64,000 nt of DNA from Deinococcus radiophilus (GTDB lineage Bacteria > Deinococcota > Deinococci > Deinococcales > Deinococcaceae), in assembly GCF_020889625.1 (NCBI RefSeq), contig NZ_CP086380.1:1744001-1808000 (forward strand), read 5' to 3'. Both the position numbers and the translations under genes were made by a program. Position 1 is the stretch's first letter, and each line of letters opens with the position of its first letter. Shown one piece after another: positions 56,974 through 64,000 of this stretch. A model generated the notes under the pieces. It was not told where the DNA came from, made no database searches, and saw only the letters and a program-made list of their open reading frames with translations.

Positions 56974-57012
56974 AGCCAGGCATGAAGCTTATGCATGCCT
57001 GGCTTTCTTTTG
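56974..57012 (+). terminator. Terminator after mdh
   Basis: AGCCAGGCATG (56974-56984) pairs perfectly with CATGCCTGGCT (56994-57004) around AAGCTTATG, then TTCTTTTGG. Confidence 0.9.
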
Positions 57013-57168
57013 GTCTAGAGAGAAGACAAGTATTCAATCAGCCTCTTTTGTGCAAAGTCTCAACAATAAGAGTCTGATTTGTGGCATCTTCCAGTGCCGT
57101 AAAAGCCTTGATGAAACCTAGAACTTTATTCGGTGCCCAGAGTTTTCGTCCGGCTCTATGCTGTGGGT

Positions 57169-57813
57169 ATGACCTCAGACGCTAAGAACACCCTACCCAC
57201 CCTCTGGACCCATACGGCACAGGAACTGCTGGACGCCGCCGGCAGCCGCCGTGCCACCCCGACGGGCGGCTCGGTGACAGCCATCAGTGGGGTATTCGGG
57301 CTGGCGCTGCTGACCCTGGCCGTGAACCTGACGCTCAGCAAAAAAGACCCTCCTGCAGAGCTAACTGACCATCTGGATACCCTGCGCTCCTTCCAGTCTC
57401 GCCTTCAGGCGCTGGCGGACGAGGACGCTTCGCTTTACGCCGACTTTATGAAGCAGGCCCGCCAGAATGACGGCGGCCCAGACGACAAACTGCGCCGACA
57501 GACCCGCGAAGTGCCGCTGCAACTGGCCCGCGAACTGGCTCAGGCGTTGGCCCTCACCACCGACCTACGCCCGCTGGTTCACCGGAGCGTAATCAGCGAT
57601 ATCGATGCTGGTGCAGCCCTCTTGCAAGGTGCCTTGCAGGCTGCACTGATCACCCTGGCAAGCAACCTGGGCAGTTCAGATCAGGACCAGAACGACACCG
57701 ACTCCCAGACGGCCGAGTTGTGGACTGCCTGGCAGGAGTTACAGGATCAGCGACAACAGGCATTGGCTCAGCTATCGGAATATCAAGAGGCTGAGCGGTC
57801 AGACAGACAATGA
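57169..57813 (+). CDS. Cyclodeaminase/cyclohydrolase-family protein
   Basis: A 214-residue all-helical protein of the formiminotransferase-cyclodeaminase C-terminal family, which opens or closes folate one-carbon rings. Typical blocks are TPTGGSVTAISGVFGLALLT (P-x-x-G-G-x-x-A variant) near residue 30, LQALADEDASLYADFMKQAR and SVISDIDAGAALLQGALQAA, LITLASNL. A -10 box TATGCT six bases before ATG 57169 suggests a leaderless message; the upstream start 57133 would lie before it. The paired formiminotransferase is not adjacent. Confidence 0.82.
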   Translation: MTSDAKNTLPTLWTHTAQELLDAAGSRRATPTGGSVTAISGVFGLALLTLAVNLTLSKKDPPAELTDHLDTLRSFQSRLQALADEDASLYADFMKQARQNDGGPDDKLRRQTREVPLQLARELAQALALTTDLRPLVHRSVISDIDAGAALLQGALQAALITLASNLGSSDQDQNDTDSQTAELWTAWQELQDQRQQALAQLSEYQEAERSDRQ

Positions 57814-58131
57814 TTTGCCCGGCATATGCAAGTCGGCGCTCAGGGCTGCCATGACCGAACAGCTGTTCGCACGGAACGTATGTGTAAAGTTGCGAGGCAC
57901 TCTAGGCGCCAGGTTTACATTTGATAAACATCTGACGCCAGCCACCCCACACCAAACTATTTTTTATGGACAAATTCTTCTTTTTTCAAAAGCTGACGAA
58001 TGTCTTATCAGGCGTACTTATATTTTTATAATTTGTTTTCGAATAAATCTAAAGGGTTTTTTTACAACTCATGACCCTGTCATGACAAAAACGGGACTTT
58101 TGGCTGACGCAACTGCGGCAAACTAAGACAC
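57814..58131. other. A/T-rich intergenic region
   Basis: No convincing gene is present. The central part (about 57905-58085) is rich in A and T with runs of T, unlike its surroundings. A TTTTGG/TAAGAC-like promoter lies just before the ATG at 58132. Confidence 0.5.
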
Positions 58132-58326
58132 ATGAAAGCGTTCAGACTTCCGATGCTCCGAACCGTGGCTGGCGCTTGGCGCCGCCTCAATACTTCTCGC
58201 CCAACGCGTGGTCACTGGTATATGGATGATCGCCTGACCGGCGAAACCCATCTGCTGACCGAGCGTGAACTGCGCCTGCACCGCCTGCGCGCAGAGCAGC
58301 CCAGCTACCAGCGCTACGCTGACTAA
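58132..58326 (+). CDS. Small basic protein of unknown function
   Basis: A 64-residue basic protein (RTVAGAWRRLNTSRPTRGHW, then RLTGETHLLTERELRLHRLR) with no membrane segment. A clear terminator follows, and the long A/T-rich upstream region suggests its own strong promoter. No family is recognised. The Arg/His-rich C-terminal half could be a helix that binds nucleic acid, which is speculative. Confidence 0.6.
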   Translation: MKAFRLPMLRTVAGAWRRLNTSRPTRGHWYMDDRLTGETHLLTERELRLHRLRAEQPSYQRYAD

Positions 58327-58349
58327 AAGCCAACCAGTTCCACCACAAG

Positions 58350-58381
58350 CCGCCACCCGAATGATTCGGAGTGGCGGTTTC
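58350..58381 (+). terminator. Terminator after the small basic protein gene
   Basis: CCGCCAC (58350-58356) pairs with GTGGCGG (58371-58377), extended inside by CCGAA/TTCGG, then TTTCG. Confidence 0.8.
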
Positions 58382-58455
58382 GCTGAGCATGGGAGAAACC
58401 TGCGCCATTCTTCATCCGGGAACTTTCTGGTGGCCAGGTGCGTAACCAGACTGTT

Positions 58456-60036
58456 ATGGGCAAGCTGTCACTCCAACCATCTGACCTAGAGTTGCTGCAC
58501 CGCGCAGCTGAACTCCAGGCAGGGCTGCGTGGCACACCACTCACGGCTGACGAACTCGCCAGGCTGGCCACCTTCCCCACTGAACTGCGTGCAGAAGTGG
58601 ACCGCTGGGCCGCCTTGCCACAGCTGCTGAACCGCCCGGCCTGGCCTGCGGCGCAGTCCTCACTTGCGGCCCGGACGGCCGCCGAGATCGCACTCGGCCA
58701 CAAGCTGCGGACCGCGCCAGCCCCGGACCTGCCCAGATCACAGGCACGCGAGTTATCCGCCACCCTCCACCTTGCGGCTCAGTTGAGCAACTCACCCCAT
58801 CCCCCGCTGCCCCACTCAGTCGCAAGAGATATGGCACGGCAGATCAGCTTGGCAGAGCAGCTTATTCGCCCGTCCACGCCGCTCCCTAGATCAGTGGCAG
58901 GTCATGTGGCGCAGCGCATTGCCCAGGCCACGCGCGCAGCAGCGGACCCAGCCAACGCCCCACTGTACTCACCTCATCCCGATGTGCGGCGTCAGCCGCG
59001 CGCCGCGCCGCTGGCACTGGTCGGCAGCTTGATCGCAGGACTCCTCTTGCTGGGCGTCAGTTCGACCTGGGCAGGCCTGAGTGCCGGAGCAGTGGCCCTG
59101 CGTAGCCTGCTGAGCGGCCTGCCCGCTACATTTATGCTGGGTACGGCTTTGCTGCTGCTCACCAGCGCTTGGATCGCCGCGCAACCTCACCGTCACCTGG
59201 CCCCCGCCGGCTGGCCCCGCCAAGCCGTACGGATAGCAGGCAGCGGAGCTTTTGCGCTGGCGGCTCTGCTGACTTTCCCCACTCTGTATGGGGCGCTGCA
59301 CGGCGGCGGAGTCACACTGGGACAGGATCAGGTGGTACAGGGACTCCATCAGGGCAACCTGATTGTGCTGGGCGCTGATGTTTATCTCCAGAGCGGCAGC
59401 CAGGTGACCGGGCAGGTCCTGACTCTGCTGGGCGACATTCACCGCGAAGCCGACGTACAGGTGAGCGGCCCAGTCACTGCCCTGCTGGGACACGATACGG
59501 CTACCAATCAGCCGCAGGACCCACTCACGGCCTGGCAACTGGCCAGCGCCAGCGCTTTCCGGCCCCTGCTCGGCTGGCTGGGCAGCACTGGTTGGACCGG
59601 GCTGTTCTGGATACTGACCAGCGCGCTGACGCTGCTGCTGTTTGTCAGTGGCGCGGCAGGCCGGCTGGCGGGACGGCAGCAACATGCCCCACTACGGACC
59701 CTGGCATTGGGTGTCCTGGCCATGGCTGCCCTGCTCCTGCCCGCCGCCCTCATGACCTTTGCTGGGTGGGTGATACCTGCCTTGGGCCTGGTCATGCTGC
59801 TGGTCTTGCTGGTGGCCCTGGGCCTGGGCGTCAGCGCCTTCGACCTGGGCCGTCAGCTGGCCTGCCGCTTGCATGTCCGTCTGCCCGATACGGTCGGCGT
59901 CGTGATCGCCCTGTTGCTGCTGGCCGCCACCGTCGCCTGGCCCTCACTGACCCTGGCGGTCATCCTGATCGGTGGCGCGTGGGGCAGCGGAGCCCTGCTG
60001 CTGGCAGGACGGCAACAGCCCCAATGCTCTTCATAA
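58456..60036 (+). CDS. Large membrane protein with a bactofilin-like beta patch
   Basis: A 526-residue protein. The first 180 residues are soluble, with repeated short helical blocks of the form LPRSxAxxxAxxIxLAxxL (at about 95, 120 and 145). Then come about eight membrane segments; between the fourth and fifth lies QGNLIVLGADVYLQSGSQVT and LTLLGDIHREADVQVSGPV, a beta-helix-like stretch similar to bactofilin/polymer-forming domains. ATG 58456 is chosen; GTG 58438 is in frame. The helical repeats resemble anti-sigma-type N-termini of Deinococcus membrane proteins. Function is unknown. Confidence 0.7.
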   Translation: MGKLSLQPSDLELLHRAAELQAGLRGTPLTADELARLATFPTELRAEVDRWAALPQLLNRPAWPAAQSSLAARTAAEIALGHKLRTAPAPDLPRSQARELSATLHLAAQLSNSPHPPLPHSVARDMARQISLAEQLIRPSTPLPRSVAGHVAQRIAQATRAAADPANAPLYSPHPDVRRQPRAAPLALVGSLIAGLLLLGVSSTWAGLSAGAVALRSLLSGLPATFMLGTALLLLTSAWIAAQPHRHLAPAGWPRQAVRIAGSGAFALAALLTFPTLYGALHGGGVTLGQDQVVQGLHQGNLIVLGADVYLQSGSQVTGQVLTLLGDIHREADVQVSGPVTALLGHDTATNQPQDPLTAWQLASASAFRPLLGWLGSTGWTGLFWILTSALTLLLFVSGAAGRLAGRQQHAPLRTLALGVLAMAALLLPAALMTFAGWVIPALGLVMLLVLLVALGLGVSAFDLGRQLACRLHVRLPDTVGVVIALLLLAATVAWPSLTLAVILIGGAWGSGALLLAGRQQPQCSS

Positions 60037-60047
60037 GGTGCTGAAAC

Positions 60048-60085
60048 GACCAGCCCCCACCCAATCCATCCGGTGGGGGCTGGTC
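60048..60085. terminator. Bidirectional terminator between the membrane protein gene and ddrO
   Basis: GACCAGCCCCCACC (60048-60061) pairs with GGTGGGGGCTGGTC (60072-60085) around ten bases. Confidence 0.85.
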
Positions 60086-60096
60086 AGTGGTCAAAA

Positions 60097-60486
60097 TCAG
60101 TCCAGAATGCGCTTGAGGTGCAAGTAGATCTCGTACCAGTCCTGCTTGCCCTCAGGACGCTTGCCGCGCAGCTCAATGCGTGACAGGGTCCGTACCCAAT
60201 CTGGAGATAGCTGGGCGCCCAGAACCGGATCAGCGATCAGATCGGCCAGGCCCTTAGGCAATGCCCCTTCGCCGGATTCACCGTAGAACTCCACACCTTC
60301 CAAGAGGTCGTGTACGGAGATTCCGTAGGCCGCCGCCAGCGTCTGTAGGGTATCCAGGCTGGGGTTGGTGCGGCCACGTTCCAGGTCACTCAGGTAAGGC
60401 ACGCTGATCTCAGCCACCTCCGAGACATCTTTTAGGCGCAATTTGCGCTCGCTTCTCAGTTCGCGCAGGCGTTCATGCAGTTTCAT
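60097..60486 (-). CDS. ddrO: DdrO, repressor of the radiation/desiccation response
   Basis: A 129-residue HTH XRE-type repressor, essentially the DdrO of Deinococcus: [20 protein letters not shown], then [20 protein letters not shown] (recognition helix), [20 protein letters not shown] and [20 protein letters not shown] with the C-terminal YLHLKRILD. It represses DNA-damage genes and itself, and is cleaved near the C-terminus by the PprI/IrrE protease after irradiation. ATG 60486 has GGAGGTGAG upstream. The promoter with palindromic motif lies at 60598-60633, leaving a leader of about 110 nt. Its regulon members are not obvious in this window. Confidence 0.97.
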   Translation of the reverse strand: MKLHERLRELRSERKLRLKDVSEVAEISVPYLSDLERGRTNPSLDTLQTLAAAYGISVHDLLEGVEFYGESGEGALPKGLADLIADPVLGAQLSPDWVRTLSRIELRGKRPEGKQDWYEIYLHLKRILD

Positions 60487-60597
60487 CTCTCACCTCCTTC
60501 AGTGAAGTCTTGAATGTGTTGCAAGAGGTCTGCCTTAGCTGCCAGACCACGGATAAGGACCATTCAGCTGGGAGCAAAAAAACATTCCCTCAATCCG

Positions 60598-60633
60598 ATT
60601 GTAACAGCGCCTTTCTATACGGTCAATACAGAA
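60598..60633 (-). promoter_or_regulatory. ddrO promoter with RDRM-like palindrome
   Basis: On the minus strand, TTGACC (60626-60621), 17 bases, TACAAT (60603-60598). The -35 lies in the middle of the 21-bp imperfect palindrome TTCTATACGGTCAATACAGAA (60613-60633, in two parts TTCTATACGG and CAATACAGAA), the DdrO-binding type motif, fitting autoregulation. Confidence 0.8.
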
Positions 60634-60777
60634 TGAGCCTCCCGGCTTCTTGCCAGGCCGGATGCGCTCTGCTAGAATCATAATCAAAGGCAGGATTTTG
60701 GCCTATATGCGTATTTATCGGCAGTTGAGCGGCCTCTGGTTAACGCTGCTGCCCAGTCCCTCCCAAGGAGCACCAAA

Positions 60778-61029
60778 ATGAAAGCACTCAGCGTCATGGC
60801 GGAGAGTCTCCGCGCCGGTTATGTTCACCCGACCACGGTCCTCAACACCCTGATTGAACTGGAAAATGCAGGTGGGCTTTCGGCCCTGCGCCAGTTTGCC
60901 GAGCAGGTGTCCAGCGGCCAAGAGGCCCTGGAGCAGCGGGGGCATCCCCATGCACGGCTGGCCGCCGCCTGGTTGCAGGCCACCCACTTTTACCTCAGTG
61001 AACATCCGGGTCAGCAAGGCGCCGCCTAG
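60778..61029 (+). CDS. Small protein of unknown function
   Basis: An 83-residue mainly helical protein (SVMAESLRAGYVHPTTVLNT, ALRQFAEQVSSGQEALEQRG, AAWLQATHFYLSEHPG). AAGGAG lies eight bases before the ATG. A TAGAAT/CATAAT -10 region is about 100 bases upstream (near 60674-60683), opposite to the ddrO promoter. No family is recognised. It is divergent from ddrO, and the RDRM-like palindrome lies between them, so damage regulation is possible but not shown. Confidence 0.65.
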   Translation: MKALSVMAESLRAGYVHPTTVLNTLIELENAGGLSALRQFAEQVSSGQEALEQRGHPHARLAAAWLQATHFYLSEHPGQQGAA

Positions 61030-61044
61030 TCTGATACCACATCA

Positions 61045-61080
61045 CCCTCCACTGCCCTGCCTAGGGCGCGGAGGGTTTTT
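61045..61080 (+). terminator. Terminator after the small gene
   Basis: CCCTCC (61045-61050) pairs with GGAGGG (61070-61075) with an inner GCCCT/AGGGC stem, followed by TTTTT. Confidence 0.85.
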
Positions 61081-61098
61081 CGTGGTTGAGAATGGCCG

Positions 61099-62403
61099 CT
61101 ACTGCCAGCGCTCGCGTCCCTCGTTCTGGTCTCCCAGGAGCAGCGCCCGCACTTCACCGACCAAGTAAAGGCTGCCACACACCACTACAGGCTCGGACCC
61201 TCTGCCGGGCTGAGCCAGAGCCAGTGCCTCTGCTGGAGTGGCTGCACAGTGGGCTGGCACACCCTGGGCCTCCCAGAGTGGACGCAGCTCTGCTGGGCTG
61301 GTGGCCCTCGGACTAAGCTGGGCCTGGGTCAGGATCACCTCTGAGCTGACAGGGGCCAGTTGGGCTACCACTTCCTCTAGGGCCTTGTCTGCCGAGGCAC
61401 CAAAGACCACACGCACCGACCCCAGACCCAGTTCCCGGAGGGTATCGGCCAGAGCTGCCGCGCCATCGGGATTGTGTGCGCCATCCAAGAGCCACGGCCG
61501 ACCCACGGCTTCCAGGCGCTCCAGCCGACCTGGCCACCGGGTTTCCTTCACTCCAGCCCGTACTGCCTCCAGTGGCAGACCGAGGCGCAGGGCTACCATG
61601 GCTGCCACGGCCGCATTGGCAGCGCCATGCCGACCCAACAGCGGCGTGTGCAGCGCCAGGGTCTGCCAGTCCATTCCAGGGGTGGGACACCAACGTAAAG
61701 TCAGCGCCGTCCCCGAGAGGGCCTGCACATCCACTGTCATTTCAAATTCGCGGCCCAGTGCCCACAGGTCCGCCCCAGTTTCCTCCAGTACGGGCCACAG
61801 TTGTTCTGATACTGCCGTTACGGCGGGCTGCCCTTCCCGCAGGATTCCGGCCTTTTCAGTGGCAATCGCCTCCAGCGTGTGTCCCAAGACCTCGGTATGA
61901 TCCAGGCCCACTGAGGTGATGACGCTCACCTCCGGCGATAGGACATTGGTGGCGTCCAGACGTCCGCCCAGCCCTACTTCCATCACCGCCCAGCTCACGC
62001 CTGCCCGGGCGAACAGCGAGCAGCTCAGCGCAGTCACGATCTCAAAGAAGGTCGCTTCCAGCTGCTCCGCATGTGGCTTCAGTTCAGCCAGAGCGGCATA
62101 CAACTCGGCTTGATCCACAGGGCGGCCATCCACCACGAAGCGTTCGGAAAAATAGAGCAGATGTGGACTGGTAAACAGACCCGTACGCTGTCCGGCTGCC
62201 TGAAGAATGCTGGCCAAGGTGGCCGACACCGACCCCTTGCCATTGGTCCCGCCGACCAGCACCACCCGAAATTGACGCTCAGGGTGACCTAGACACTCCA
62301 AGAGTGCGCTAACCCGTTCCAGCCCAGGGCGAATGCCAAAGCGCTGCTGAGCGTACAGCCAATCCAACAGAGCTTCAGGCGCAGCCGACGGCCTCTGGGT
62401 CAT
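61099..62403 (-). CDS. folC: Bifunctional folylpolyglutamate/dihydrofolate synthase
   Basis: A 434-residue Mur-ligase-type enzyme adding glutamate to folates. VVLVGGTNGKGSVSATLASI is the ATP loop, LFTSPHLLYFSERFVVDGRP the substrate loop, WAVMEVGLGGRLDATNVLSP the metal/ATP block, SVGLDHTEVLGHTLEAIATE with KAGILREGQPAV, and LLDGAHNPDGAAAL the C-terminal signature. The length fits. The start ATG shares one base with the stop of ppaC (62403), so it is translationally coupled downstream of the pyrophosphatase. Confidence 0.95.
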   Translation of the reverse strand: MTQRPSAAPEALLDWLYAQQRFGIRPGLERVSALLECLGHPERQFRVVLVGGTNGKGSVSATLASILQAAGQRTGLFTSPHLLYFSERFVVDGRPVDQAELYAALAELKPHAEQLEATFFEIVTALSCSLFARAGVSWAVMEVGLGGRLDATNVLSPEVSVITSVGLDHTEVLGHTLEAIATEKAGILREGQPAVTAVSEQLWPVLEETGADLWALGREFEMTVDVQALSGTALTLRWCPTPGMDWQTLALHTPLLGRHGAANAAVAAMVALRLGLPLEAVRAGVKETRWPGRLERLEAVGRPWLLDGAHNPDGAAALADTLRELGLGSVRVVFGASADKALEEVVAQLAPVSSEVILTQAQLSPRATSPAELRPLWEAQGVPAHCAATPAEALALAQPGRGSEPVVVCGSLYLVGEVRALLLGDQNEGRERWQ

Positions 62404-63347
62404 CAGCCTTGCTGCTCGAAGTAAGCTTCCAGTGCAGGCACCAACTGCTTCTTACGGCTGATCATTCCCCCCAAACTGGCCCGTGAAGCTTCAGTCTGCA
62501 CACCAAAAGCGCCCAGCACCACCGCCGCTTCCTGCTCAGAGGCCACCAGCGTTTCGTTGTGTTCCTCCAGAATGTCCACCACCGATAACATGACTCCAGC
62601 CAAGCCTTCCTTGTCCTTGAGGCGGCGCATGGCTGCCAGCAGTTCATCCTGGCGACCCAGCACATAACCTGGGTTGGTGGTTTCCGTCACGCCCAGGCCC
62701 CAGCGCTGAGCATCATCTCCCTCACCAAAGGTAAATTCCTTATAGTCCATGGCCAAAATCTGCTCGGCGGGAGTATCCCCCAAGTCACTCTTGGCAGCAA
62801 ACATCTGCATGGCGTAGGAAGCCACGTCATCTATCCCAGCCACAGATGCCAGAAACTCCACTGCCTCACGGTCAGCCTCGGTGGTGGTTGGGCTACGGAA
62901 ATGCAGGGTGTCACTCAGAATGGCGCTCAGCATCAGCTGGGCTTCCAGGGGCTCCACACTCAGGTTGGCCTCACGGTAGAGGCGCAGCAGGATCGTGCCG
63001 CATGATCCCACAGGCTCGAACCGCAACATGGCCGGAGTATTGGTCTGAAGGTCACCCAGCTTATGGTGATCGACCACATGGGTCACGTTCAGTTGGGCCA
63101 GATTACTTACCGACTGTCCGGTTTCGTTGTGATCCACCAGTGCAACCGCCGTACCCTCCGCCAACTCTGGCAGCCGGGGGGGCGCTTCAATCCCGGCAGC
63201 TTGCAGCACGAACGGCGTCTCAAAGTTCATCTCGCCAATCCGGTAAGCCAGCGCCGGGGTTCCGGTCCGGGTCAGGTAAGACGCATACACCAACGCAGAG
63301 GCGATGGCGTCCGTATCAGGGTTCTGGTGTCCAAAAACAAAGAGCAT
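62403..63347 (-). CDS. ppaC: Manganese-dependent inorganic pyrophosphatase
   Basis: A 314-residue family II pyrophosphatase. The DHH-type metal blocks are VFGHQNPDTDAIASALVY (H-x-x-P-D-x-D), AVALVDHNETGQS, HVVDHHKLGDL (D-H-H) and MLSAILSDTLHFRSPTTTEA (Asp and R-S-P-T-T). The C-terminal DHHA2 domain ends SRKKQLVPALEAYF, with the S-R-K-K phosphate-binding motif. It removes pyrophosphate from biosynthesis. On the minus strand TATAGT lies six bases before the ATG (near 63354-63359), suggesting a leaderless message. folC follows with a one-base overlap. Confidence 0.96.
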   Translation of the reverse strand: MLFVFGHQNPDTDAIASALVYASYLTRTGTPALAYRIGEMNFETPFVLQAAGIEAPPRLPELAEGTAVALVDHNETGQSVSNLAQLNVTHVVDHHKLGDLQTNTPAMLRFEPVGSCGTILLRLYREANLSVEPLEAQLMLSAILSDTLHFRSPTTTEADREAVEFLASVAGIDDVASYAMQMFAAKSDLGDTPAEQILAMDYKEFTFGEGDDAQRWGLGVTETTNPGYVLGRQDELLAAMRRLKDKEGLAGVMLSVVDILEEHNETLVASEQEAAVVLGAFGVQTEASRASLGGMISRKKQLVPALEAYFEQQG

Positions 63348-63392
63348 GACCCCACTATATAGGCGGGGTCAAAAGCAAAAAAAGCCGCGGCC

Positions 63393-63421
63393 AAAAAAAG
63401 AGAGACCCGCCTGGGGGTCTC
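63393..63421 (-). terminator. Terminator of the SlpA-like gene
   Basis: On the minus strand GAGACCC (63421-63415) pairs with GGGTCTC (63408-63402), followed by TCTTTTTTT (63401-63393). Confidence 0.85.
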
Positions 63422-63450
63422 CCTTCTTCGCAGTGAGAGGAATGTTGGGT

Positions 63451-64000
63451 TTAGAAGCGCACGCCGTAGGTAACTTTGAAGCCGTGAGCCACGTTCACAG
63501 CGTCATCTGCACTGGTGGTGTCTTCGTCAAAGCGGAAGACGCCGTAGTTAAACTTCAGCGCATCGTTCCAGGCCAGCTGGGTATAGATACCCTGGGTCTG
63601 GGTATTGTTACCATTGGCCACAGCGCGGGGCTGAGCAACTTGACCACCGAAACGGAAGTCTGCTACCGAGGGAGACACGCTGCTGGCGCCAGCATTGGGC
63701 AGACCCGCAGCCGAGCCGACGTTATCGCGGATGTTGTTGGCTTGGTGAAAACCATAGCCCAAGCTGAGTTTGGTAGCAGGCGAGAAGAACTCGTTCAAGG
63801 TCACTTCAGCCTTAGCTCCGAGCTCCGTGCCTTCCTGAGCACTGGCTTCACCAACGGCACCAGTGGTATAGCGAGCACCGGCCAGGCTGGCACGGAACTG
63901 GGGCTGGAAGGGCAGGGTCAGGCGCTCAGTTGAGACGTTCACACCGCCCTTGATCTGGGTGTTGTCAGCAGCGTTTGCACGGTTGGCAGCATTCTGCTCG
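63451..64000 (-). CDS. SlpA-like S-layer/outer-membrane protein, C-terminal part (5' end outside window)
   Basis: The last 183 residues of a surface protein. They consist of beta-barrel strands with alternating aromatic residues (TKLSLGYGFHQANNIRD, GIYTQLAWNDALKFNYGVF) and end HGFKVTYGVRF, an outer-membrane barrel type ending with Phe. The ALKFNYGVFR-like ending is close to that of SlpA, a main surface-layer and envelope protein in Deinococcus, which has an SLH domain at its N-terminus outside this window. The frame runs to base 64000 on the minus strand, so the gene begins beyond the window. An efficient terminator follows. Confidence 0.82.
   Translation of the reverse strand, partial: EQNAANRANAADNTQIKGGVNVSTERLTLPFQPQFRASLAGARYTTGAVGEASAQEGTELGAKAEVTLNEFFSPATKLSLGYGFHQANNIRDNVGSAAGLPNAGASSVSPSVADFRFGGQVAQPRAVANGNNTQTQGIYTQLAWNDALKFNYGVFRFDEDTTSADDAVNVAHGFKVTYGVRF

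Overview
The window comes from a Deinococcus chromosome; the species cannot be named from this sequence alone. The genus call rests on a DdrO repressor gene with a palindromic radiation/desiccation-response-type motif over its promoter, a PriA without helicase motifs, the C-terminal barrel of an SlpA-like surface protein, and many genes whose -10 box lies 6 to 9 bases before the start codon (leaderless mRNAs).

Layout. 1-6240: core genes (metallophosphoesterase end, a frameshifted EamA/EmrE-type transporter, VC0807-type and UPF0316-type membrane proteins, an EF-hand-like protein, M20 peptidase, YraN, a dsRNA-binding-domain protein, a secreted phosphodiester glycosidase). 6242-28952: a 22.6-kb genomic island integrated in a tRNA-Asn(GTT) gene, bounded by 103-bp direct repeats that differ at one base. 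It carries a tyrosine integrase overlapping a kinase-like gene with a lost catalytic loop, an HTH/nuclease-like gene, a membrane-anchored twin-HKD phospholipase D protein, a RepA-like ATPase broken by an IS630 element, a structured non-coding stretch, and a type I restriction-modification locus: hsdM, DUF6508, a DUF262/GmrSD-like gene, hsdS broken by the same IS630 element, three exported-protein genes, a small gene and hsdR. An IS4-family element sits between hsdS and the first exported-protein gene. 28953-45068: amino-acid dehydrogenase, a long coiled-coil protein, glpX, a lipoprotein gene broken by a third type of IS, a degenerate SDR overlapping nrdR, acyltransferases, an iron-siderophore/cobalamin-type ABC system with a ferredoxin-like protein, xseB, glgC, tRNA-Lys and a MerR regulator. 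45194-52352: a secreted phosphoesterase and a reactive-sulfur cluster (CsoR/CstR-type repressor, lipoprotein rhodanese with an internal stop, CstB-like persulfide dioxygenase-rhodanese, TauE exporter, two YeeE/YedE half-transporters, class V aminotransferase). 52367-53418: three decayed gene remnants. 53483-64000: priA, mdh, a cyclodeaminase-like gene, a large membrane protein, ddrO, folC, ppaC and the SlpA-like gene end.

How it fits together. The island looks like an integrated element with its own recombinase and a replication-type ATPase that brought in a type I R-M system. Two identical, oppositely oriented IS630 copies have since broken the ATPase and the specificity subunit, so restriction is probably off; removing each IS with one TA copy restores both reading frames exactly. 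The sulfur cluster is divergently organised, with two T/A-flanked C-run/G-run operators around the cstB-like promoter. Several genes carry single lesions (one frameshift, in-frame TAG or TAA codons, IS insertions, a deletion junction), so this is a lineage with active insertion sequences and ongoing gene decay, or in some cases there are base-call errors.
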